Shown here: piece after piece, positions 1-8,334 of the stretch
Position numbering within the stretch: the first letter of the stretch is position 1
Layout of the letters: every line of letters starts with the position of its first letter
DNA from: Methanomassiliicoccales archaeon
GTDB taxonomy: Archaea > Thermoplasmatota > Thermoplasmata > RBG-16-68-12 > SOIM01
Reading direction: 5' to 3'
DNA length: 40,192 bases
Assembly (NCBI GenBank): GCA_030593295.1
Contig: JAUVHO010000017.1
Location: 1 to 40,192, forward strand
The notes under the pieces: model-generated
Database searches by the model: none
Seen by the model: only the letters and a program-made list of their open reading frames with translations
What the model was told of the DNA's origin: nothing
Translations under genes and position numbers: made by a program

Positions 1-1690
1 AGTCCAGTTCCATTCCGGTCGCTGCTGAGATCCAGTCGTGGTACTTGATGGAATGAGTATCTTTCCCGCCTTTTGATTTGGCAAGCATCTCCGGGATCGG
101 ATAACCAGCATAATACGAAGCGTGCATGAACCTGCACGTGCCCATGGAGTCAGAAATCGCTGCAACGTTCTCGTGCCAGACGACCATGTTGACCTTCCCG
201 CCGTATGTTCGCAGAGTGACCGATTCACCCGAACCGAATATCTCCTTCCCGACATCTTCTGGGATTCTTAGCATCTCGAAGACCGGATGCGCTCTAAGAT
301 GGTCAGAACCTCTGCTTCCAACGGCGTACCCGAAACCGAAACCCTTGGATGCCCTTGGATCACAAACTATGGTCTCCATTCCCTTGATGGTGGTCTCGTA
401 CTTCTGAGCACCTTTTCCGATCTTCCTGGCTGCTCTCTTGGTACCCAGTGCACCAAGTTCTCCGAGCTTGCCTTGCTTGTTGCCGATCCGATGCACCATC
501 TCCACCATCGCGTCCCCGTTGCCGAACTTCAGGTTGAGGCCACCAGTATCCTTCTTGGTGAGAATCCCCTTCTCGAACAGTTCCATGAACAAAGCGATCG
601 TGTTGCCGCACGAGATGCAATCCATTCCGTAATCGTTGGCCAGCATGTAGGCATGGAAAACAGCTTCCATATCAGAAACGCCGCACTTGGAACCGAATGC
701 ACCGACGCCTTCGAACTCTATGTTCCCCTTGGTGCCAGCATACTTCCCCTTCTCGATTCTTCCGAACCTCTTGCAGCGATTCGGACACGACATGCACGCC
801 CTTCCACCTGGTAGTGGAGTGTCCTTTGTGGAGTACTTGTCCCTGAACTCCTCGCCGCTGATGCCGTCCGCTCCGTCGAACTCACCCTCGGTGAAGTTCT
901 TTGTGGCCAGCCAGCCTTGGGCATTGCCCCAGCCGACACATACGAGCGTACCCAATGAGGAATGCTCCCCGGTCTTGAATCCAGGATCTTCCAGAATGCC
1001 CTTCCATCCGTCCTCGATCACTTCTCGGTACCTGTCCACGTCCGCGACCTTGAGCTCTCCAGTGCCTGTTGCAGCGATTGCCTTGAGGTTCTTGGATGCG
1101 ATGACCGAACCTACACCAGACCTCCCAGCGGCGTCCCAGAAATCGAAGATTACACTACCATACAGAACTCCTTTCTCCGCAGCTGGACCGATGGCTGCCA
1201 CCTTGGTATCATAGCCGTTGTGCTCTTCCTGCAAACGGTAGTTGGTCTCGAAGACGCCTTCTCCCCACAAGTGTTTGGCATCTCGGATCTGCACATCATC
1301 ATCTTCAATTGAAATGTAAACGGGTTTCTTTGCCCTGCCCCGGATTACAATTCTATCATAGCCAGCGTACTTGATCTCAGGACCGAAATTGGTGCCCGCA
1401 TTTGCATTTCCATAGATTCCCGTCAACGGAGACTTGCTCGCAACGTTCACCCTTCCAGTTGTTGGACCAAGAAGACCGGCAATGGGACCCGTAGATAGAC
1501 AGACCACATTTCCAGGACCAAGAGGATTAGTACCAGGTGAAACAGAATCGAATAGGGTCTTGGCATCCATACCGCGACCGCCGATGAACCTCTTGCAGTC
1601 TGCTTCGGAGAGTTCTACCTTGGTGATCTTCTCGCGAGTGAGGTCTACATGCAACTCTTTGCCAGCATAACCTCCCAGGTTGAACGTCAT
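1..1690 (-). CDS. Aldehyde:ferredoxin oxidoreductase family protein (tungstopterin), 3' end truncated by window edge
   Basis: Reverse-strand reading from ATG at 1690 gives MTFNLGGYAGKELHVDLTREKITKVELSEADCKRFIGGRGMDAKTLF...GPIAGLLGPTTGRVNVASKSPLTGIYGNANAGTNFGPEIKYAG, with an ACMSCPNRC cluster motif and no stop before position 1. It is absent from the ORF track because it runs off the edge. Start overlaps the upstream ferredoxin stop (ATGA). Confidence 0.9.
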   Translation of the reverse strand, partial: MTFNLGGYAGKELHVDLTREKITKVELSEADCKRFIGGRGMDAKTLFDSVSPGTNPLGPGNVVCLSTGPIAGLLGPTTGRVNVASKSPLTGIYGNANAGTNFGPEIKYAGYDRIVIRGRAKKPVYISIEDDDVQIRDAKHLWGEGVFETNYRLQEEHNGYDTKVAAIGPAAEKGVLYGSVIFDFWDAAGRSGVGSVIASKNLKAIAATGTGELKVADVDRYREVIEDGWKGILEDPGFKTGEHSSLGTLVCVGWGNAQGWLATKNFTEGEFDGADGISGEEFRDKYSTKDTPLPGGRACMSCPNRCKRFGRIEKGKYAGTKGNIEFEGVGAFGSKCGVSDMEAVFHAYMLANDYGMDCISCGNTIALFMELFEKGILTKKDTGGLNLKFGNGDAMVEMVHRIGNKQGKLGELGALGTKRAARKIGKGAQKYETTIKGMETIVCDPRASKGFGFGYAVGSRGSDHLRAHPVFEMLRIPEDVGKEIFGSGESVTLRTYGGKVNMVVWHENVAAISDSMGTCRFMHASYYAGYPIPEMLAKSKGGKDTHSIKYHDWISAATGMELD

Positions 1691-2166
1691 TGGCCGACCC
1701 CTGCTCCTTCCGATACTTTCTCGGCGATGATCTTCCTTTTCTCCCGAGTGTACTCTTCAAGCGATTCCAGATATTTGATCGCACCAGTGAAGCACCACTT
1801 GACGCACTCAGGATCCCCGTCGCACATGTCACACTTGTACACCCTCTTGGTAACGGAATCATGAGATATCGCAGCAAAAGGACAGGCTGGAATGCACAGT
1901 CTACAGCCAATACAAGTGTCATAATTTATCAGGACAGCCCCTGTTTCCACATCTTCATACAATGCATCAACGGGACAAACGGCGATACAAGGGGCATCAT
2001 CGCAATGTTCACAGCCAACAGGGACATCGACCCCTTCCTCGTCTATCTTCACAACACGAACCCTGGACTTGGTCGGCGAGAACACTTCCTCCTTCTTGAA
2101 ACTGCAAGCTAGTTCACAAGCTCTGCAGCCAGTGCACAAATTCGCATCGAACACCAGTTTGCCCAT
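1687..2166 (-). CDS. 4Fe-4S ferredoxin, AOR partner (HycB/DmsB-like)
   Basis: CTGCRACELAC, CEHCDDAPCIAVCP, CIGCRLCIPACP and CDMCDGDPECVKWC motifs; overlaps the AOR start by 4 nt. Confidence 0.9.
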   Translation of the reverse strand: MGKLVFDANLCTGCRACELACSFKKEEVFSPTKSRVRVVKIDEEGVDVPVGCEHCDDAPCIAVCPVDALYEDVETGAVLINYDTCIGCRLCIPACPFAAISHDSVTKRVYKCDMCDGDPECVKWCFTGAIKYLESLEEYTREKRKIIAEKVSEGAGVGQ

Positions 2167-2174
2167 TGGACCAC

Positions 2175-3344
2175 TTAGTTTCTTTCCAGCTCCGAAACTG
2201 CATCTCTGACAATGTCCATTCCCTTTTCAATGTTTTCGACCGAGTTAGCGTATGAGAACCTGATGTGCCCTTTGCCCCGGTCCCCGAAGGCGGATCCGTA
2301 TGTAGAGACAACTCCTGCCTTCAGAATGTGCATGGTGAGGTCAGTATCGTCGATCTTGAAGTCATATGACGGGAAGACGTAGAAGGCGCCAGTGGGCTTG
2401 AGGCAGCTGAAGCCGTCGATGGCATTCAACCTGTCAACGATGACATCCCTTCTGTGCTTGAAGTGGGAGACCATGTCGGCGATGAAGTCCTTGGGACCCT
2501 GCAGACCCGCCAGACAAGCTCTCTGAAGAGGTGTGGACGGGCATGCGATGGCGTAATACTGCAGCCGGGAGATGTGCTCGATGATATCGGGAGAACTGAC
2601 CATGTAGCCTATCCTCCAGCCGGTCATGGCGAATGTCTTGGAGAAGGAGTTCAGGTGTACGACATTCTCATAATCTCCCAGGAAGGAATGGTGTTCCCCC
2701 TCGTAGATTATCTCGTCGTAGACCTCATCGGAGATTACCACCATGTTGTTGTCCTGTGCGATCTCTATTATCCCCCTGACCACATCCTTGGGGAAAGTCG
2801 AACCACAAGGGTTCGAAGGCGAGTTGGTGATTATCGCTTTGGTGTTCTTAGTGACAAGCTCGTTGATCTCATCTACTTGGGGAATATAGTTGTGCTCGTG
2901 CCTGAGTGCATAGCAGATCGGCTTGGCCTTGTAGAGTATCGAGTGGGGCTTATAGAACACGAATCCCGGATCTGGGAGGAGTATCTCGTCACCCGGCTCG
3001 TAGAACGCCATCGAGGAAAGCGCCAATCCGGAAGAGGCTCCCATGGTGACCATGATGTTGTCCACGGTCACGTCCTTCTTGAACCTCCGCATCCTCCCGA
3101 CCAGGGCCTCTCTCAGCTCGGGCAGCCCGAGCACCGGTGAGTACTTGTTATAACCAGCATCAACCGCCTCTTTCAAGGCGACGGCAATGTGCGGTGGTGG
3201 GTTGAAATCCGGCTCTCCAATCCCAAGGTGAATGGATTTCTCGTCCGCCATGCCGAAGATCTTCCTGATACCTGATTGCTCAATATTGTCCATACGACTT
3301 GAAAACATGCCAATCTCCTCTTCTTCACTTTCCACTACACTCAT
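2175..3344 (-). CDS. PLP-dependent class I/II aminotransferase (aspartate/aromatic aminotransferase family); a later in-frame Met at about 3308 is an alternative start
   Basis: Fold type I motifs: GIGEPDFNPP, NSPSNPCGS, SDEVYDEIIYEG, SFSKTFAMTGWRIGY. Confidence 0.93.
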   Translation of the reverse strand: MSVVESEEEEIGMFSSRMDNIEQSGIRKIFGMADEKSIHLGIGEPDFNPPPHIAVALKEAVDAGYNKYSPVLGLPELREALVGRMRRFKKDVTVDNIMVTMGASSGLALSSMAFYEPGDEILLPDPGFVFYKPHSILYKAKPICYALRHEHNYIPQVDEINELVTKNTKAIITNSPSNPCGSTFPKDVVRGIIEIAQDNNMVVISDEVYDEIIYEGEHHSFLGDYENVVHLNSFSKTFAMTGWRIGYMVSSPDIIEHISRLQYYAIACPSTPLQRACLAGLQGPKDFIADMVSHFKHRRDVIVDRLNAIDGFSCLKPTGAFYVFPSYDFKIDDTDLTMHILKAGVVSTYGSAFGDRGKGHIRFSYANSVENIEKGMDIVRDAVSELERN

Positions 3345-3924
3345 CGTACCCTCTCTCGAACGCCTCGATGTTCATCTCGGCGATTTTGGGGGCAAATGAA
3401 TCTCGTAATGTCTGTTTGAATGTTTCGGTCGAAACGGGTATTTTTCCGGTCGAAAAGGCCGCACCCAGCATGACAACGTTTGTCGTGAGTGAGTCAATCT
3501 CGCAAGCGATCTTATTAGCGTCAAAAACGATGGTTTTCTTGAAGTTCTTCTTGATGAAATCGAGGAGATTGTCGACATCGGACAACGCCTTTCTGTCCTT
3601 CTTGCCGACGGTTGATGGTAGAATGAGGTAAGAGTTGACAATCGCAATTCCGTCCTTCTTGAGATACCTGCAGTAGCGGACTGCTTCGATGGGTTCCATT
3701 CCGACCAGAAGGTCTGCAGTTCCTTCAGCCGTTGCAGATGTTCCTTTCTTGTCGAAGATGTTAACGAATGAGCCTACCGAGCCTCCTCGCCTTGCCATTC
3801 CCATGTCGCCATAGGTCCTGACCGAGAGACCTTCCTTGATCGCGGAGGATGCCAGAATGCTTCCGGCGAGGACAGTGCCTTGACCGCCCACGCCAGCAAG
3901 GACTATCTTGACATCAACAGCCAT
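3325..3924 (-). CDS. iorB: Indolepyruvate:ferredoxin oxidoreductase, beta subunit
   Basis: VKIVLAGVGGQGTVLAGSILASSAIKEGLSVRTYGDMGMARRGGSVGSFVNI is typical of the 2-oxoacid oxidoreductase gamma/IorB domain; overlaps iorA. Confidence 0.9.
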   Translation of the reverse strand: MAVDVKIVLAGVGGQGTVLAGSILASSAIKEGLSVRTYGDMGMARRGGSVGSFVNIFDKKGTSATAEGTADLLVGMEPIEAVRYCRYLKKDGIAIVNSYLILPSTVGKKDRKALSDVDNLLDFIKKNFKKTIVFDANKIACEIDSLTTNVVMLGAAFSTGKIPVSTETFKQTLRDSFAPKIAEMNIEAFERGYDECSGK

Positions 3925-5845
3925 CGAAGTCCACCTCCTTTATCGCGAGCTGAGGACAGACCATCTCATTGGCGCAGACACCACATCCGTTGCATAGAGC
4001 AAGGTCGATGTCGATCTCGTCGTCTTCCAAGCGGAACGCTGGGCAGCCAAAGAGGTTCATGCAGAGCTGGCACTTGTTGCAGATCTCTTGATCGATCTGG
4101 TACTTCGGGATCTTCTCCCCTTTCTTCCTCTTGGTTCTCACGTCCAGAAGGACGCATGGATGTCTTGCGACGACCACTGAGACGCCTTTGATCTTCACCG
4201 CTTTCTCGAGAGCCTTTACAAGAGCATCGAGGTCCAGTGAGTCCACGACTGCTACAGAGTCAGCACCACAAGCCTTGGCAACGTCCTCTATCGGAATCCC
4301 CTTGGTCTCTTCCCCCATGGCGGTCACTCCTACTCCAGGATGCGTCTGGAAGCCTGTCATTGCGGTCGTACTGTTGTCCAGGACGAGAACATTGATGTCT
4401 GCCTTGTTGTAGACCGCGTTGAGCAGAGGGGGGATGCCCGAATGGAAGAATGTTGAATCGCCGATAGTGCAAACGATCCGGTTGTCGATTACATGCGAAA
4501 GGCCGGACGATACTCCGATACTGGATCCCATGCAGAAGTTCGTGTCGACCGCGTGAAGAGGACTTTGGTAACCAAGTGTGTAACAGCCGATATCGGATGG
4601 TTTGACGATGCCTCCTTCCTTCTTGAGCTTGAGATTCTTCTCTACTTGATTGATCGCGAAGAAGGCGGTCCGATGGCCGCAGCCAGGGCAGAGAACTGGG
4701 GGTCTTGGAGGAACTAGTGATTGAGCCTCATTCCAGATCTTGTCTGCAGTTCTGAAGTTGGATGGTGGTTTCCGACCCAGGAAGTTGCTGAAACCTGTCG
4801 CCACTTCCCTTGGACCTATCTCGAATGCTTGTGGAAGGATGTCCTTGCCATGGATCCTGGTATCGAGAGACAACTCATGGGCGATGCTTCTCAGACAAGT
4901 CTCCACAAAGGCTTCCGTTTCCTCAACGACGATTACCTTCTCATTGGCTGAGAGAAAGCGGTTGATCATCTTCCTAGGAAGCGGGTAGGGTGTTCCAATC
5001 TTCATCAGACCGACCCTCTTGCCCAGGTCCAGAGCCTTGAAGGCCTCTCTGACAACATTGTGGGTGACGCCGCAGGAGATAACGCCGAACTCACCATCAC
5101 CTTTGGAGATTATCTTGTTGAAGGGCAACCTATCGACGTCCTTCCTGATCTTCTCCATTCTCTCTATGAGCGCCAGTCTCATTCTCCTGGCATTCACGGG
5201 AAGGTTGACCCATCGCTCTGGGGCGCGTTTGAACTCCCCTTTCTTCTTCGTCTTGGTGACAGGTCCTAGAGTTATGTCTGCAGAAGAGTGGCCTATTCTC
5301 GTTGTGGTTCGAAACATAACAGGTTGGCCCCATTTCTCCGAGTAATCCAGAGCAGCCTTTGCCATCTCATGTGCGCCTTTTGGACCTGGGGGTTCGAATA
5401 TGGGCAGATACGCTTCTCTTGCGAAGAGGCGGTTGTCCTGTTCGGTATGGGAGCTGTGCATGCCAACATCATCTGCTGAAACGAGTACGATTCCCGCATC
5501 GGTTCCCATGTAGGTAAACGCCTGAAAGGGTTCTGATGCGACGTTGACGCCGACGCCCTTCATCGAAACAACAGAGCGCAATCCGCTCATAGCAGCAGAA
5601 ATCGCCACCTCGGCAGCGACTTTCTCGTTCGTGGACCACTCAGCGTAGATGTCGTACTTGTCCGCAACAGAAATGAGAGTGAAGAGAATCTCGGATGCAG
5701 GAGTTCCAGGATAGGACGCGGCAACGTGGATCCCTCCTTCAATGAATCCTCTCGCAATGGCTTCGTTACCGAGAAGAAGTGTTCTCTCTCCCGGCTTGCC
5801 AGCCACATTTGGGATTGCCATCTCTCCTCCAGACCCCCTAGCCAT
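3914..5845 (-). CDS. iorA: Indolepyruvate:ferredoxin oxidoreductase, alpha subunit (TPP + two 4Fe-4S); start may be the internal ATG at 5821
   Basis: LLGNEAIARGFIEGGIHVAASYPGTPASEI, PPRPPVLCPGCGHRTAF, TIGDSTFFHSG TPP region, C-terminal CNKCQLCMNLFGCP and CNGCGVCANEMVCP. Confidence 0.95.
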   Translation of the reverse strand: MARGSGGEMAIPNVAGKPGERTLLLGNEAIARGFIEGGIHVAASYPGTPASEILFTLISVADKYDIYAEWSTNEKVAAEVAISAAMSGLRSVVSMKGVGVNVASEPFQAFTYMGTDAGIVLVSADDVGMHSSHTEQDNRLFAREAYLPIFEPPGPKGAHEMAKAALDYSEKWGQPVMFRTTTRIGHSSADITLGPVTKTKKKGEFKRAPERWVNLPVNARRMRLALIERMEKIRKDVDRLPFNKIISKGDGEFGVISCGVTHNVVREAFKALDLGKRVGLMKIGTPYPLPRKMINRFLSANEKVIVVEETEAFVETCLRSIAHELSLDTRIHGKDILPQAFEIGPREVATGFSNFLGRKPPSNFRTADKIWNEAQSLVPPRPPVLCPGCGHRTAFFAINQVEKNLKLKKEGGIVKPSDIGCYTLGYQSPLHAVDTNFCMGSSIGVSSGLSHVIDNRIVCTIGDSTFFHSGIPPLLNAVYNKADINVLVLDNSTTAMTGFQTHPGVGVTAMGEETKGIPIEDVAKACGADSVAVVDSLDLDALVKALEKAVKIKGVSVVVARHPCVLLDVRTKRKKGEKIPKYQIDQEICNKCQLCMNLFGCPAFRLEDDEIDIDLALCNGCGVCANEMVCPQLAIKEVDFDGC

Positions 5846-5939
5846 TATGCCATTCCAATGATATTCAAAGGAATACGAACTCTCGATTTAGACTTTTCGT
5901 AGAGACTATGAGTGAATTGCAGAGAAAAGACGTCTGTTC

Positions 5940-7709
5940 CTATTGACCTGGATTGATGACACGAATAATGTCAAAAACCTCAAACCCCGCGCCATCCTTC
6001 CAATGACCATCGACCTCAATCCTGACTGAGTCACCAACTGATAAAATCCCCAGCACTTGGCTACGGTCGAATTTCACCATCAAAATAGTATCATTCTGCA
6101 CATCCCACCATGCTGGTCTAACGACATCGTTCAGCAGCAGAGATGAGGGGTCAATCTCATGAGCGCTCACATTCTCAGTAATGAGATATGCAGTAATCCA
6201 TTTCCCTTTGGACCTAAGATTCAGCGTATCTGGATCAATGTTCAGAGAGGCGGAGTGAGACGGGGCAACAATATGGACACGGAGGAATATGTAGTCGTGT
6301 CCTCCGTTTGAGTGTATGCTAATCGAACCGTGGACAACCACGTTGATCGACAAGCCAGTCGTGTCGATTGTCACTGTGATCTCGTCATGTTCACCGGTAC
6401 TGGACCCGTTGGGCGGGTCCACATCAATGAGCCAAGTGGGACCCGGACCGAAGTCATAGGTCAGAGAACCATCGCCTGAATTCCACACTTCGAAAGTCAT
6501 ATTTGCGATGGACCCCGGGACCAGCTTCCCGAAATCCAATTCTGCGGGATGGAACTCTAGAACGGGCTGTGGCGGGGGCCCCAAATGGGCTTTTGTGGCG
6601 TACTTACTATCATTGCCGGTTGAGTTGAAGTAACCAATATGTGGGAGGTCGTTATCATCAAGAGTCAGGGAACTCCAACTCCCAACATCCCCATCGGAGT
6701 CGACGATCTCGATCCTCCAATCACTTCCATTCCATTCAGCGTATTTCAGAACTCCCTGCCAACCTTCATCATAACTTATGTGCGGATTGTCCACACTGTC
6801 GACAGCCAAGCAGGCGGTCAAGCCGACCACACCTGAAGAGTCCACTGCCTCAGTCTTCCACGCCCCTCCACTTCGAGTTGCGTACTTCAGGTATGTGAAT
6901 TCCCAGTTGGAGTAACTTACGTGGGGAATGTCATTGCTATCAAGAGCCAAGACATTTGACACTCCAACTTTACCGACGGTGTCCACAGCTTCGACTTTCC
7001 AGATTGACCCTGTCCACCAAATGTACATCAAGTCATGGTCAGGATCGTCCAAATGATACGTAATATGAGGACGGTCATGTGAGTCAATGGCGATAGAGGT
7101 CCACGTGTTGACCCAAGGTGTGGGTACTATTGTCGTGGTCGACCAAGAACCTCCTGCCAATCTGGCATACTTCAAAGTCCCATGGAGGTCATCACAATAA
7201 CTAATGTGTGGGAGTCCAGTGCTATCAAGAGCGATAGAAGCACACTCACCAACATATAATGCTGAATCAACGACTTCAATACTCCACCCATTATCGGTTC
7301 GGTTCGCGTATTTCAGACTGTTGTTGCGATGGTCATAGTAGCTCACGTGAAGAACATCGTTGGCATCAACGGCTAAAGATCTCGGGGTCGTGACGTAGGC
7401 CATCTCATCGATAGTTTCAGAGCTCCAATTGCCGTCCTTCCTGCTCGCATAATTCAGATTGTGGACATCTTGGCCCACATATTCGTTGTATATCAAATGT
7501 GGATTACCACCTGAATCCAATGCAAGTGAATTGGAATAGCCGACATAGCCCGCAGTCTCTACTGTCTCAATAAACCACTCACCGCCATCTGCGAATCCAG
7601 GAGAATCAGGCATGAGTAAAATGGGAGTTGATGTCGAAAACGCAAGAGCAATAGAGAGAATGATCTTCCCGATTTTTCCTTTCACATCTGGCCCCCCATC
7701 AATCGACAC
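5940..7709 (-). CDS. Secreted protein with predicted seven-bladed beta-propeller repeats and a C-terminal Ig-like region
   Basis: N-terminal signal-like segment (GKIGKIILSIALAFSTSTPILLM). Seven copies of a S(L/I)A(L/V)DS..(x)PH(I/V)SY unit about 45 aa apart. C-terminal FHPAELDFGKLVPGSIANMTFEVWNSGDG resembles choice-of-anchor/ASH Ig-like domains. GTG start. Confidence 0.75.
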   Translation of the reverse strand: MSIDGGPDVKGKIGKIILSIALAFSTSTPILLMPDSPGFADGGEWFIETVETAGYVGYSNSLALDSGGNPHLIYNEYVGQDVHNLNYASRKDGNWSSETIDEMAYVTTPRSLAVDANDVLHVSYYDHRNNSLKYANRTDNGWSIEVVDSALYVGECASIALDSTGLPHISYCDDLHGTLKYARLAGGSWSTTTIVPTPWVNTWTSIAIDSHDRPHITYHLDDPDHDLMYIWWTGSIWKVEAVDTVGKVGVSNVLALDSNDIPHVSYSNWEFTYLKYATRSGGAWKTEAVDSSGVVGLTACLAVDSVDNPHISYDEGWQGVLKYAEWNGSDWRIEIVDSDGDVGSWSSLTLDDNDLPHIGYFNSTGNDSKYATKAHLGPPPQPVLEFHPAELDFGKLVPGSIANMTFEVWNSGDGSLTYDFGPGPTWLIDVDPPNGSSTGEHDEITVTIDTTGLSINVVVHGSISIHSNGGHDYIFLRVHIVAPSHSASLNIDPDTLNLRSKGKWITAYLITENVSAHEIDPSSLLLNDVVRPAWWDVQNDTILMVKFDRSQVLGILSVGDSVRIEVDGHWKDGAGFEVFDIIRVINPGQ

Positions 7710-7836
7710 AAATGTACTCGGTACCCTCCTTCAAGCCAACATCCCTGTATCTCTGATATACCTGTGGCATCATAAGGCTTTTGCCCGGCAACCAGTTATA
7801 GTATGCCCAAGCCATGCGACACCGGTTTTTTCGATT

Positions 7837-8325
7837 TCAATCTACCCAGAACCTTCTCAGGCAGACCTCGTCCCCGCTTGGAATGGATTTGACAGTTTCC
7901 CATTTCAGGTTGGTCCCCAGCTCCTCATTGATGTCGTCCACGAAGGTCTCCAGCCACTTGTCACAACCGGCCTGGTCCTGATCCAGTTTACCAAGTCTCT
8001 GATGCCATTCGAACCAGGGACATCCAACATGCTGCGCGAACGCTTCCTTCTCATCCTTCCCTTCGACGAACTCGGCGTCCTCCCCCATCGCCTGACTACT
8101 AAACACGAAGTTCTTGGCAATCTGTTCAGGAAGAGGTTTCTCAGGGTCCAGGTGCTTCAGGTAGTTCTTAGCGGTATCGTGCCCGACAATCTCCCAGAAC
8201 TTGAGAACCAGGTCCAATTCACTTACATCCGGACACAATTCCTTGGCCGCCCTCAACCACTCGAAGTGTGACATTCTCTGTATCTGGCTGAGCATGTTGA
8301 ACTTCTTTTCCAATGGGATATCCAT
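7837..8325 (-). CDS. L-2-amino-thiazoline-4-carboxylic acid hydrolase-like (ATC hydrolase family) protein, last gene of the reductase operon
   Basis: 162 aa with CPWFEWHQRLG and late CLRRFWVD; overall resembles ATC_hydrolase-like proteins. Only 9 nt downstream of the preceding gene. Confidence 0.5.
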   Translation of the reverse strand: MDIPLEKKFNMLSQIQRMSHFEWLRAAKELCPDVSELDLVLKFWEIVGHDTAKNYLKHLDPEKPLPEQIAKNFVFSSQAMGEDAEFVEGKDEKEAFAQHVGCPWFEWHQRLGKLDQDQAGCDKWLETFVDDINEELGTNLKWETVKSIPSGDEVCLRRFWVD

Positions 8326-8334
8326 TCGAACACC

